Origin: Ureibacillus sinduriensis BLB-1 = JCM 15800
GTDB lineage: Bacteria > Bacillota > Bacilli > Bacillales_A > Planococcaceae
DNA: 64,000 nt
Assembly: GCF_000772955.1 (NCBI RefSeq)
Contig: NZ_JPVO01000047.1
Span: 62,001-126,000, forward strand
Reading direction: 5' to 3'
In this document: positions 1 through 8,228 of the stretch, in pieces
Numbering within the stretch: position 1 is the stretch's first letter
How the letters are laid out: every line of letters begins with the position of its first letter
Position numbers and translations under genes: made by a program
The notes under the pieces: model-generated
Databases searched by the model: none
Told to the model about the DNA's origin: nothing
What the model saw: the letters and a program-made list of their open reading frames with translations, nothing else

Positions 1-204
1 CATTTTCTTGAAAAGTATAGGAACAATAGCAGATACCTGTTTATAAATCGTATGAAACCTTTGCATGTTAAGGCGATTATTATCATCAAACTGATAAATG
101 TCATTTCCTAATTCTAGATGTATACCTATATTCCATTGATGATAAAAACCTGGTGTTATAGAAAGTCCATCATAATGTTTTCCCATAATTTCTTTTAGTT
201 TCAT
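1..204 (-). CDS. DUF3885-like protein, C-terminus cut by window edge
   Basis: The first 68 codons of a gene on the minus strand whose 3' end lies outside the window. The ATG at 204-202 follows a good ribosome binding site (AAAGGTGG, about 7 bases upstream). The visible N-terminus has the pattern expected of DUF3885 proteins: a short amphipathic start, an aromatic stretch ending in WNIGIHLELG near residues 24-33, then a region rich in tyrosine and phenylalanine. DUF3885 proteins are small cytosolic proteins of unknown function that are common in Bacillales. The family call is from memory of the pattern and only the first part of the protein is visible. Confidence 0.5.
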   Translation of the reverse strand, partial: MKLKEIMGKHYDGLSITPGFYHQWNIGIHLELGNDIYQFDDNNRLNMQRFHTIYKQVSAIVPILFKKM

Positions 205-563
205 AAGTATCCACCTTTAAGCTCCCTTGCTATTTTTGCATTTTTAAATAAATTGATTTGTAATTATCTATGTATTTTAACATTATCAAGTTTACTTATT
301 GAAAATCTTATTCCAGAAAATGGCCTTTAGTTGAAGAAGGCACAATTCCTTTCAAGAAATGCCCTGATTGTGGAGAAAGTATATATTAATTCGTTAAATT
401 GCTAATAACTGATAAATTCATTCATTAGGTTCATTATTTCGATTGTGGTTGGTAAATAAAAGGAATTTATAGTTTATTTAGGAAAATTTGTTATGCTTAT
501 ATTGAAGGAATGTTTGAGTTCAATTAATTCAAATTAATCTCCCTAACGCAAAGGAGGGGCTAT
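205..563. other. Intergenic stretch with a gene remnant
   Basis: No intact gene. An open frame at 303-389 without a start codon encodes a short tail with a CPDCGE zinc-ribbon-like motif and stops at 387-389. A related, more decayed sequence lies at about 1196-1262. This looks like the eroded end of a former gene. Confidence 0.35.
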
Positions 564-1142
564 ATGCAAGTTTTAAAACAGAAAAAAACGTTGGTATTCG
601 TATTTTTATTCATCGTCATCATAGTTTTTATGATCATCAGAATTTCAGATACAAAAAGTAGCAATATAGAGAACTACTTATCAACTGGTTCAAATCTTGA
701 TGAAGAAGCTAAGTATATGATGCCTGCTCTTAAAAATTTGCCGATATATAAAGATATAGACTATAAATATACGAAAAACAGATATTTCATTTTTGTATCT
801 CATTCTGTTGTTCTTTCAGTTCAATATGACGATGAAACCTATAAAAGCGAGAAAGGTAAATTAGAAGAAACGTATGAATTTTTGAATAAAAAGAATATCG
901 GTTTCAAACAAAAAGAAGAACCAGTTCCTCCTTACTACGAATTTTCGATTAACACTTATACCTTCAGGATTGTAAAAGACGAAGAACACAATACTTTGGG
1001 TTATCCGAAATCATTTGGAATGATTGGGACATCTGACGAAAAGAATAGGATTGCCTATCTCTATTTTTATGATTTTGATTTAGATGTCGGAAATGACAAC
1101 ATGGAACAATTCGTTAAACAACATTTTGATTATGAATTTTAA
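564..1142 (+). CDS. Membrane-anchored protein of unknown function
   Basis: I do not recognise this 192-residue protein. The ATG at 564 follows a strong AAAGGAGGGG site. Residues 1-8 are basic, residues 9-26 form a single hydrophobic helix (VFVFLFIVIIVFMII), and the rest is hydrophilic, rich in Lys, Glu, Asp and Tyr, so the protein is probably an N-in signal-anchored protein with a globular part outside the membrane. No catalytic motif or cysteine is visible. It stands alone: decayed non-coding DNA flanks it on both sides, and its AT-rich composition fits an accessory island together with the BtrH/PadR pair that follows. It could also be a decayed lipoprotein-like orphan, but there is no lipobox. 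Confidence 0.6.
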   Translation: MQVLKQKKTLVFVFLFIVIIVFMIIRISDTKSSNIENYLSTGSNLDEEAKYMMPALKNLPIYKDIDYKYTKNRYFIFVSHSVVLSVQYDDETYKSEKGKLEETYEFLNKKNIGFKQKEEPVPPYYEFSINTYTFRIVKDEEHNTLGYPKSFGMIGTSDEKNRIAYLYFYDFDLDVGNDNMEQFVKQHFDYEF

Positions 1143-1619
1143 GGAAAACTCCATGCTGGATTTGTTCTACTTTCAACATTACAACTTATCACAATATGGC
1201 CTTTTAATTGAATAAAGCACCTTCCTTATTCAAGAAAAGCGCCCGTTTGCTGAAAAACGTTGATTACAGTATGAATTCACAGATGTTCTATGAAAACCCT
1301 CAGTTATTGAGGGAGTTTCTGTTTATCTAAATCAATTCCTATAGAATAATAACAATGAAATGCTTTTCCTGTTTTCTAGCATACTCTATTTCCTTATTTG
1401 CCTATTGGCAAGATAACCATCTACATCAATAACCAAATATTTCATCTAATCTTTCGATTTTCGTACAATCCAAATGCAATAAACGCTATACTTTTAAGTT
1501 TCTTTAATTGTGGGTGAGCACCTTTTCACATCTCGGCTACGTTTATTAGAAAACATGCTGTCCTCCAATAAGTATAATGCCACATTTCTCTAAATCAATT
1601 GCTTCTGGATACACTACAT
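1143..1619. other. Gene-poor stretch with decayed coding fragments
   Basis: No supported gene in about 480 bases. Around 1196-1262 the sequence resembles the remnant at 318-389 with frame breaks. The minus strand just downstream of the BtrH-like gene has a short open frame (about 1555-1619) without a start codon. Both are read as erosion products. Confidence 0.4.
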
Positions 1620-2603
1620 TTAACTAATTCTTGATAGTTGCTTCATTGCATCATATTCTTTGTTTGATAACTCCAAAAGAAGATCAGAAGCCTGATTTAA
1701 GTATAGTATTTCATGAGTTTCTCCAGCCTTTTTGATAAGATTAGATGTTTCCTCCCACATAGGCGCAATTTCGGTAAACAGTTTGTAGGCGTTTTGTAAA
1801 AGGGCATTATCTAATATGCTCAAACATTCTTCTAAGAAATCTCTGTAAATATTTCTAAAGAGGGAGCCTCCTGTTCCGCCACGCTCCATTAGAGTAGCTG
1901 TTAATACTAAGTCATTTTCAATATTTTTACTTCTCTCAAACCATTTATTAATCTCTACACTTGTTTTCTTAATACCTTTATAGCCTAAATTTTTTATAGG
2001 AGGATTAATATAAGCAATAGCGTTATTTTTGATTGCTTTTGTAATCACATCTTTTAAATTTGGTAGAATTTCTTTTTTCTTGATCGTATAAGCTAGATTT
2101 TTTGAAGACATAGGTCCTTTTTCGTTTCTTGCTAATGCCAAATTTTCGAGGCTTGTTTTTACTAAACCACCTTGTTGTTTGGTATCAACTAGATAAGCAA
2201 AACGATTATCATATCCATACATAGCCACATAATGGCCTGCAAAATGGACCTTATTAGTAAAATAATCTAAGTAATAACTGTCGAGCTTCAATCCTACTAT
2301 AATTCCTGTATCTATATTCTGTTTAACATATTCCCACGCCTTTTTTGGGGATGAAGTTTCCTTTACATCCATTTGAAGATTTAAATTATTTACAATTCTT
2401 TGGGTAAGAAGATCTGGTTTAACCCTTCCCCCAAGGAAGGGAAAATCCATGTTTTTCATGTCCCAATAAATGTAACCTAAACCTTCACCAATGCCAAACA
2501 ACATCGCTTCAGACATTTCAATTCCTAAACTTTTCAGCAAACTTCCGGTAGCAGTAGTTTCACAGTGTTGGCCTGAAAAAGGTGAGAAATTTTTTATTAA
2601 CAT
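1620..2603 (-). CDS. BtrH-like N-terminal domain / DUF4872 protein (putative acyltransferase or peptidase-fold enzyme)
   Basis: A 327-residue cytosolic protein matching the BtrH_N plus DUF4872 architecture. BtrH of butirosin biosynthesis moves an acyl group from a carrier protein onto an aminoglycoside; relatives have a papain-like fold. Three residues placed as in such a triad are visible: Cys14 in GQHCE, His124 in FAGHYVAMYG and Asp140 in YLVDT. The rest (about 190-320) is the helical DUF4872-like part. The ATG at 2603-2601 follows AAGGAGAAGAG. It lies directly downstream of a PadR regulator with no gap, so the two are one operon under the operator at 3206-3229. There is no antibiotic gene cluster, carrier protein or amidotransferase nearby, so the substrate cannot be inferred from context. 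Confidence 0.75.
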   Translation of the reverse strand: MLIKNFSPFSGQHCETTATGSLLKSLGIEMSEAMLFGIGEGLGYIYWDMKNMDFPFLGGRVKPDLLTQRIVNNLNLQMDVKETSSPKKAWEYVKQNIDTGIIVGLKLDSYYLDYFTNKVHFAGHYVAMYGYDNRFAYLVDTKQQGGLVKTSLENLALARNEKGPMSSKNLAYTIKKKEILPNLKDVITKAIKNNAIAYINPPIKNLGYKGIKKTSVEINKWFERSKNIENDLVLTATLMERGGTGGSLFRNIYRDFLEECLSILDNALLQNAYKLFTEIAPMWEETSNLIKKAGETHEILYLNQASDLLLELSNKEYDAMKQLSRIS

Positions 2604-3173
2604 TCATCTCTTCTCCTTATCGTCACTTTTTTCCAATAATAAATCCTTTATTAAGGTATCCATAAATTCAATTTCATTTTTAATTAATAAATGAGGGTGT
2701 TTGAATAATGCTTGTACGTGAAAGGGGAGTCTTTTTCCACCTTGAGAATCAAATTTTTTATTAATGTTTATAGCAACTTCAGAAAGGAATTCTTTTCTTT
2801 TTTGAAGTGCTGCCAAAACTTCTTCTGTAGTTAAGAATGGAATGCCCGCAAGAGCTAAATCGAATCTATTATCTCTTTCCCGCGAAGATGATAGAGATTC
2901 CAAAGTATTCTGTTTCAGTAATTTTACACCATCATCTGTTACTTCAAATTTTCTTGGCATCGGTCCTTTACCTTGTTTTGTTGTATCTAAATAGGAATTT
3001 ACAAGTTGCTTTTTACTTAGTTTTTTTAAACCAACATAAATAGATGTAGTACCAATATCTCCCCACTCCCTATATCCTCGTTCTTTTATTAACTGGTTAA
3101 TTTCATAACCAGAAACCGTCTCCTGTTCGCGGATAATCTGTAATAGCATTAATTCAACATTAGTAATTTCCAT
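2604..3173 (-). CDS. PadR-family transcriptional regulator
   Basis: A 189-residue repressor. The longer open frame reaches back to 3236, but the ATG at 3173 is chosen because it follows AAAGGA at proper spacing and because the longer version would run through the promoter and operator. Residues 1-80 form a PadR winged helix-turn-helix (SGYEINQLI then YVGLKKLSKKQLV, KFEVTDDG); the C-terminal half is helical and probably dimerises. It precedes the BtrH-like gene with no spacing, so it most likely represses its own operon through the perfect dyad that overlaps the promoter. The ligand is unknown. The family call is secure; its role is inferred from the layout. Confidence 0.85.
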   Translation of the reverse strand: MEITNVELMLLQIIREQETVSGYEINQLIKERGYREWGDIGTTSIYVGLKKLSKKQLVNSYLDTTKQGKGPMPRKFEVTDDGVKLLKQNTLESLSSSRERDNRFDLALAGIPFLTTEEVLAALQKRKEFLSEVAININKKFDSQGGKRLPFHVQALFKHPHLLIKNEIEFMDTLIKDLLLEKSDDKEKR

Positions 3174-3205
3174 AAAATATCCTTTCGCTTTGTTGTACTG
3201 TATCG

Positions 3206-3236
3206 TAATATTACACCAGTGTAATATTATAATCAA
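3206..3236 (-). promoter_or_regulatory. Promoter and PadR operator of the PadR-BtrH operon
   Basis: On the minus strand TTGATT (3236-3231) and TAATAT (3213-3208) are spaced by exactly 17 bases. A perfect inverted repeat lies over both: arms TAATATTACAC (3206-3216) and GTGTAATATTA (3219-3229) around a CA spacer. A protein bound here would block RNA polymerase, which fits autoregulation by the PadR protein. Confidence 0.8.
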
Positions 3237-3432
3237 TGAAAATTAATTTAAATGGCAATCGCTTAAATCAAATTAAGTATAGAAGAAATTTTGGGACCAC
3301 TTTTCCTTTCGGAATGGTGTTTTTGTACATTTGGAGTATTCAGGTAAATTGAATTTATTGCTCAAAAGATTTTTCTTTATTTCACAATCTGACCCAATTG
3401 TAGGGGAACACAATGGTATTGTTCCTAATAAT

Positions 3433-3486
3433 GATACAAGAGATACAAGAGATACAAGAGATACAATGGATACAAGAGGTACAAGT
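3433..3486. repeat. Short tandem repeat, 9-bp unit
   Basis: Six head-to-tail units of GATACAAGA; units 1, 2, 3 and 5 are identical, units 4 and 6 carry substitutions. The period is a multiple of three, so the minus strand can be read as Cys-Ile-Ser repeats, but that frame has no ribosome binding site and is not called. Confidence 0.9.
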
Positions 3487-3528
3487 GATGCATATACAAA
3501 AAATTAGCTGATATAAGGATGAAACTTG

Positions 3529-3561
3529 TGACAACGGAGTATACTTTGTTGTCATTTTTTT
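3529..3561 (+). terminator. Terminator-like hairpin
   Basis: TGACAAC (3529-3535) pairs with GTTGTCA (3548-3554), followed by seven T. No plus-strand gene is recognised upstream, so the transcript it ends is unknown. Confidence 0.5.
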
Positions 3562-4147
3562 AAAACGTTTTAAAACAACTATAGATAAGTGACAGCACAG
3601 TTGTGCAACCGTGTTTTTCATAATAGAGAAGAAAATACTGGAGCTAAATCGGATCTAATTTTCTGCTTAGAAAGAGGGATGAAGTTATGGGCATTTGGGT
3701 TTCTATAATATTCACTGACTTTCTCTAATTTTTTTCCTATCTATTTCAGCGGAATTTCTACAAAACTCAGTATGAATCTTTTTGAATTATCTTTAGAGGA
3801 ATTAGAAGGAGTAAGAAATTATTGGAGAACTAAGAATGAACATGTTACAGAAATAACAAAGGAAACATTAGCATGAATAAATTTGACCCAGCCGAATTAT
3901 TTACTCAAGAACAGTTGCAAAGCGTTTGCAAGCTAATACTCAACTATTAAGCTGAATAGAACGGTAAAAAAATCTTGTTGCTCACCTTTTAGAAAGATAA
4001 CCAGGCGCAGGGTAAAACTTGTTACATCGAATTGTTAAAGATATATAAAGGCAATTCCCTCAAATGTAATTTGTTTGAGCTGTGATTGAGCATTTCCGTG
4101 AATTTGATATAATGAATGAATGTGAGAAACTATAAACGAAAGGTTAG

Positions 4148-5071
4148 TTGAATCAATTCATGGAAAATGAAAACAATATGAGTCCCGCAAAATTAATGTG
4201 GAAAATGACTCGCCCACATACATTAACGGCGACGTTTGCCCCAGTTATACTGGGAACGGTCATCGCTTTATTTGATACGAAAATAGACTGGCTTTTATTT
4301 ACTGCGATGATGGTCGCTTGCTTGGCTCTTCAAATCGCGACAAACTTATTTAATGAATATTATGATTTCAAGCGTGGATTGGATACTGCCGAATCGGTAG
4401 GAATCGGCGGAGGGATCGTACGCCATGGATTGAAGCCTAAAAATGTCCTAAGTGTTGCGGTTCTACTTTACGTCCTGGCTGCATTGATTGGTGTCTATAT
4501 TTGCGCGAGCAGCAGTTGGTGGTTGGTGGTGATCGGTCTATTTGGTATGGCTGTAGGATACTTTTACACGGGTGGTCCCATGCCGATCGCCTATACACCT
4601 TTTGGAGAATTATTTGCAGGTGCATTAATGGGCACGGGCTTTGTATTGATTGCTTACTATATACAAACTGGTGATCTGACTTTCACTTCGGTGTTAATTT
4701 CCATTCCGGTCGGTATTTTGGTAGGTGGCATCAATATGGCGAATAATATCCGTGATATCGAAGAAGATACAAAAGGTGGAAGAAAAACCCTGGCAATCCT
4801 GCTTGGAAGAGAGAAGGCCATCCATTCGTTGACAATTGCTTTTGCCATTTCATATATTTGGATACTTGTTCTTGTTTTCATGGGCACGGTAAGTCCATGG
4901 GCATTGGTTGTATTATTAAGTGTGAAAAAGCCGATTTCGGCGATACAAGGATTCAAAAAAGGTGAAAAGGAACCGCAATTTATGCGTGTGGCGATGAAAT
5001 CAACAGCCATCACGAATACGCTGTTCTCATTCTTATTATCCATTGGGTTATTTATTAGTTATCTGTTTTAA
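4148..5071 (+). CDS. menA: 1,4-dihydroxy-2-naphthoate polyprenyltransferase
   Basis: A 307-residue integral membrane prenyltransferase of the UbiA superfamily that joins the isoprenoid chain to 1,4-dihydroxy-2-naphthoate, giving demethylmenaquinone. Both Asp-rich Mg/diphosphate motifs are present: NEYYDFKRGLD at 69-79 and NNIRDIEED around 199-207, with about eight hydrophobic helices. Length is typical. The start is uncertain: TTG at 4148 sits 4 bases after AAAGG, while the in-frame ATG at 4160 is 16 bases away; TTG is preferred. It is monocistronic, ending in the hairpin at 5076-5110, separate from other men genes, as in Bacillus where menA is also unlinked. Confidence 0.9.
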   Translation: MNQFMENENNMSPAKLMWKMTRPHTLTATFAPVILGTVIALFDTKIDWLLFTAMMVACLALQIATNLFNEYYDFKRGLDTAESVGIGGGIVRHGLKPKNVLSVAVLLYVLAALIGVYICASSSWWLVVIGLFGMAVGYFYTGGPMPIAYTPFGELFAGALMGTGFVLIAYYIQTGDLTFTSVLISIPVGILVGGINMANNIRDIEEDTKGGRKTLAILLGREKAIHSLTIAFAISYIWILVLVFMGTVSPWALVVLLSVKKPISAIQGFKKGEKEPQFMRVAMKSTAITNTLFSFLLSIGLFISYLF

Positions 5072-5075
5072 TTTG

Positions 5076-5110
5076 AGCGTCCTCCTACAATTGTGGAGGG
5101 CGTTTTTTTT
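5076..5110 (+). terminator. menA terminator
   Basis: GCGTCCTCC pairs with GGAGGGCG (one wobble) around a short loop, then eight T. Confidence 0.85.
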
Positions 5111-5148
5111 ATATAGATAGGAAGGAGGGGGCGTTGGTTATCAAACGA

Positions 5149-5177
5149 TTGCTTTTATCTCGAATTCGAGATAAAAT
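5149..5177 (+). promoter_or_regulatory. Promoter with MhqR-type operator
   Basis: TTGCTT (5149-5154) and TAAAAT (5172-5177) are spaced by 17 bases. The perfect 18-bp palindrome TATCTCGAATTCGAGATA (5156-5173) fills the spacer. It matches the TATCTcgaAtTCgAGATA inverted repeat described for the quinone-sensing MarR-family repressor MhqR of Bacillus subtilis. No mhqR gene is in the window. Confidence 0.85.
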
Positions 5178-5223
5178 GACTGTAAGATATGGAGCTCGGT
5201 ACAACGAAAAGGGAGGAAGAGAA

Positions 5224-6165
5224 ATGGCAACAATTTTAGGTCACCATCATATTTCGATGATTACAAAAAATGCTAAGAAAAATGATCAGTTTTATAGAGA
5301 AACACTGGGGTTACGCAGGGTGAAGAAATCCGTCAATCAAGATGAGCCATCCATGTATCATCTGTTTTTTGGTGACTTGATAGGTAGTCCCGGGACAGGG
5401 TTGACGTTCTTTGAAATCCCGATGGTGGGAAGGACGCACCGTGGTACGAATGCCATCACGATGATCGGACTTCTTGTCCCATCCGCAGAAAGTCTGCAAT
5501 TTTGGAAAAGCCGTTTTGAAGAACTAGGTGTTAAACATGATGAAATCACGCGTTACGCGGGCAGGGAGGCACTATCCTTTGAGGATCCTGAAGGGCTGCG
5601 TTTAATGTTGATGAACAATAATGAAGAAGAGGTGCCAAAGCTTTGGACTGCATGGGAACAGTCGGCTGTACCTACTGAACATCAAATATTAGGGATGGGT
5701 ACCATTGAAATAATAGTGAAAAATGCTGGTAAACTGGAGAAAACCTTGACGGAAATCTTCGGTTTTACGGTTAAGGAGCGTTCGGGGGAACACATCTTGT
5801 TGCAAGCCATCGATGGGCAAGGGTTCGGAGAAATTCTAGTGAAGGAATTGGAAGGACCCAGTGAAAAGCCTGGCCGTGGAAGCATACACCATCTAGCGTT
5901 ACGCGTAAAAGACGACGAGGAATTAGCCCACTGGAATGAAAGAGTGAAGGAACGTGGATTCCAAACATCGGGCATTGTGGATCGGTTTTATTTTAAGAGT
6001 CTCTACTTCCGGGAATCCAATGGAATCCTATTTGAAATAGCAACCGATGACCCAGGATTTACAGTCGATTCAAGCGTCGAAAACTTGGGTGAGGAATTGG
6101 CATTGCCTCCATTCCTGGAAAATCGCAGGCAGGAAATAGAAAGTAATTTAGAACCGCTTGATTGA
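5224..6165 (+). CDS. Ring-cleaving dioxygenase of the VOC superfamily (MhqO/MhqE/MhqA-like)
   Basis: A 313-residue protein with two glyoxalase/VOC modules (about 5-130 and 155-280). Putative metal ligands are the His pair in GHHHI (residues 7-9), the His pair near 222-223 in SIHHLAL and Glu271 in ILFEIATDD. This is the architecture of the hydroquinone-type extradiol dioxygenases that MhqR controls in Bacillus and that remove quinones and hydroquinones. The frame is open from 5134, but the ATG at 5224 is chosen: it follows GGGAGGA and lies downstream of the promoter and MhqR-type operator. The gene is alone between two terminators. Family and regulation are well supported; the exact ring substrate is not known. 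Confidence 0.88.
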   Translation: MATILGHHHISMITKNAKKNDQFYRETLGLRRVKKSVNQDEPSMYHLFFGDLIGSPGTGLTFFEIPMVGRTHRGTNAITMIGLLVPSAESLQFWKSRFEELGVKHDEITRYAGREALSFEDPEGLRLMLMNNNEEEVPKLWTAWEQSAVPTEHQILGMGTIEIIVKNAGKLEKTLTEIFGFTVKERSGEHILLQAIDGQGFGEILVKELEGPSEKPGRGSIHHLALRVKDDEELAHWNERVKERGFQTSGIVDRFYFKSLYFRESNGILFEIATDDPGFTVDSSVENLGEELALPPFLENRRQEIESNLEPLD

Positions 6166-6257
6166 CTATATCTAGGAGATTCCAAATGCATATTGAATGA
6201 ATTATGAATGCGGAAGCTTTGTAAGGGGAATATGGACTGAAATAGTGAAATGGGAAA

Positions 6258-6298
6258 GGGTGACCGTAATGGAATGGATCATACGGATCACCCTTTTT
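6258..6298. terminator. Terminator between the dioxygenase and aldo/keto reductase genes
   Basis: GGGTGACCGTA pairs with TACGGATCACCC (one bulged A), followed by six T on the plus strand. It can serve the dioxygenase gene and, less well, the convergent reductase. Confidence 0.75.
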
Positions 6299-6300
6299 TA

Positions 6301-7236
6301 TCAAGCTTTAAAGAGAAGGTCGATTGCTAGAATTTCATCATTGGTTAGTTGGACATCTAGAGTTTTCAAGTTGTTCAGCACTTGCTCAGAATTTTTCGCA
6401 CCTGGTATAACGGCCGTAACTGCTTCTTGCTCCAAATACCAAGCTAATACGATATGGGCCACATCCACGCCTTTTTGATTCGCTATGCTTCTGACCCGCT
6501 CCACTTTTTCCAGGTTCTTCGCGAATACTTCTTCCTGGAAGTAGGGTAGCCGATTACGTAAATCGTTGAAAGTGGATGCTGCAGTATATTTTCCTGTAAG
6601 CAGACCGGAAGCGAGCGGGAAGTATGGAATGAAAGCAATGTTGTTTTCGATGGTATAAGGGAAATAGTCTGTTTCGGCAGACCTGCTCAGTAAATTATAT
6701 TCTCCCTGAACAGCATCCACATAGCCATCTTTATTTGCTTCCTTCAATTGTTGGGGTGTGAAATTGGAAACCCCGATTGCTCGGATTTTCCCTTCATCTT
6801 TTAATTGTTTTAAAGCTCCGATGGCTTCATCCTTTGGTGTTGATTCATCTGGATAGTGGAGATAGAGTAAATCGATATAATCTGTTTGAAGACGCTTTAA
6901 GCTCTTCTCCACCTCGCTGCGTAAAAAGGCGGGAGAATTGTCGATCAACTTCTTGCCATCCACAAACTTTTGAGCAATCTTTGTGGCAACAATCACCTCA
7001 TGCCGTTTACCGCTTTCCTTCAAAACTTCGGCTATTAATTCCTCAGAACGTGCAGGGCCGTAACTAAAGGCGGTGTCAATGAAGTTCATTCCATTTTCAA
7101 TGGCTTTGCGGACAAGATCCTTGCCGACCTCCTCGTCCAAATTCGGATATAAATTATGGCCTCCGACTGCATTGGCACCTAAACCAACCGGATTGACAAT
7201 AAGCCCCGATTTGCCCAAAACGACTCTATTTTCCAC
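6301..7236 (-). CDS. Aldo/keto reductase
   Basis: A 311-residue soluble NADPH-dependent oxidoreductase with an (alpha/beta)8 fold. The catalytic tetrad is visible: Asp54 and Tyr59 in FIDTAFSYG, Lys86 in VATK and His127 in LYLHYPD; the cofactor-loop region is GVSNF. It begins at a GTG (7236-7234) 8 bases after AGAAGG; no in-frame ATG has a better site. It resembles YhdN/IolS-type general stress reductases, but the substrate is not readable from sequence. It is monocistronic and converges on the dioxygenase gene; together they could form a small carbonyl/quinone detoxification neighbourhood, which is inference. Confidence 0.87.
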   Translation of the reverse strand: MENRVVLGKSGLIVNPVGLGANAVGGHNLYPNLDEEVGKDLVRKAIENGMNFIDTAFSYGPARSEELIAEVLKESGKRHEVIVATKIAQKFVDGKKLIDNSPAFLRSEVEKSLKRLQTDYIDLLYLHYPDESTPKDEAIGALKQLKDEGKIRAIGVSNFTPQQLKEANKDGYVDAVQGEYNLLSRSAETDYFPYTIENNIAFIPYFPLASGLLTGKYTAASTFNDLRNRLPYFQEEVFAKNLEKVERVRSIANQKGVDVAHIVLAWYLEQEAVTAVIPGAKNSEQVLNNLKTLDVQLTNDEILAIDLLFKA

Positions 7237-8228
7237 GATTTCATCCTTCTTTCTGTATAAATTTAAAATGTCTAGTAAGTCTAGTTAGTAGTTCATTAGA
7301 TTTCTGATGTTAATTTTATACAATATTGCTGGCTTAATAAAATAATTAGGCTTCATAAACGAGATGTTATTCAGCTATTTAATTGCAGTAGTGTCGAATT
7401 TAAAAGGTTTTTGAGAGTAAGTGAAATTGCCTCAAATGAAAGTGGAAATCATGATTCAATGCAAAATGCAGATTCCATCATGGGTGATGTAACAATCCGG
7501 AGTGCGCAAATCTTTGTCAACCTTGGTTGACGAATGAGCTGGCAAATCGATAGGAAAATGTCGGTAAGTGTAAACAAAATTGAAGTTATCTAGAGAAAAT
7601 ATCTTGAAAGGATAGTTATTCTTAGTAGCTCGGCCCACGGTTATTTACTTAAAGTTAATGTTCATAATATTTGTCAACTTGGTTTACGATATAGTTATTC
7701 CAGAAAAATATCCATGTCGATAAAAGTAGAGCATCCAGAAAATGGTCTGCCAAAGTGACTCGTCAAACAGTTTTCTAGTGATGAGTCCCCAGAGCGTTGA
7801 TTTTATCAGTTAAGATCCGTGGTTTTTTGTCAACCAAGTTGACTATATTACTATATTGCGAAATGGAATTGTCGAAATAGCGAATGAGTGAAATTATGTT
7901 ACTGCAATAATACTGCTAGTAATAGGAAATGCGAAGTGTAATCAATATAAGTTGTTGCAATCAAACGAGGGTCTAGAATTTTCGTCAACCTAGTTTACGG
8001 AAAAGGTATATTGATGATGATGGGGTGTCGGTTTATGTCAATTGGATTTTGCATAAATGGCGTGAAAATGAAATGCCAGATAAGTATTCGACATAATATC
8101 AATGGGAAAGCATGAAATTAGATTTCTGATCCTGAATTCCTTACAATGGTATTAATTCCGATAGTATTGATATGTTTTTTATGAATAGATCAAATTTGGG
8201 GATGCTTATATAGAAGGGAGTCTTCAAG
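7237..8228. other. 990-bp non-coding region with regularly spaced dyads
   Basis: No gene is supported. It contains four GTCAAC-type dyads spaced 157, 156 and 155 bases apart (listed as a repeat), a weaker relative near 7349, and the leader of the oxidoreductase gene at 8229. Confidence 0.5.
7516..8000. repeat. Array of four dyad elements at about 156-bp intervals
   Basis: Dyads: GTCAACCTTGGTTGAC at 7516-7531, GTCAACTTGGTTTAC at 7673-7687, GTCAACCAAGTTGAC at 7829-7843 and GTCAACCTAGTTTAC at 7984-7998. Each is preceded by a T-rich stretch, and each is followed at offset 42-44 by TGTCG. Sequence between these anchors is weakly conserved, so the whole looks like a very diverged tandem duplication, or evenly spaced binding sites. 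A fifth dyad is at 9358-9372. Confidence 0.65.

Larger units (their letters stand above)
3237..4147. other. 910-bp gene-poor region
   Basis: Holds a 9-bp tandem repeat (3433-3486), a terminator-like hairpin (3529-3561) and a possible 34-codon frame at 3772-3876 that begins MNLFELSLEELE. That short frame has no good ribosome binding site and looks like a fragment of a larger gene. No intact gene is supported. Confidence 0.45.

Noticed and set aside
3382-3621. 79-codon Cys/Ile-rich minus-strand frame
   Set aside because: Arises from the 9-bp tandem repeat; no ribosome binding site.
5134-5223. N-terminal extension of the ring-cleaving dioxygenase
   Set aside because: It runs through the promoter and MhqR operator and is absent from the family; the ATG at 5224 has the ribosome binding site.
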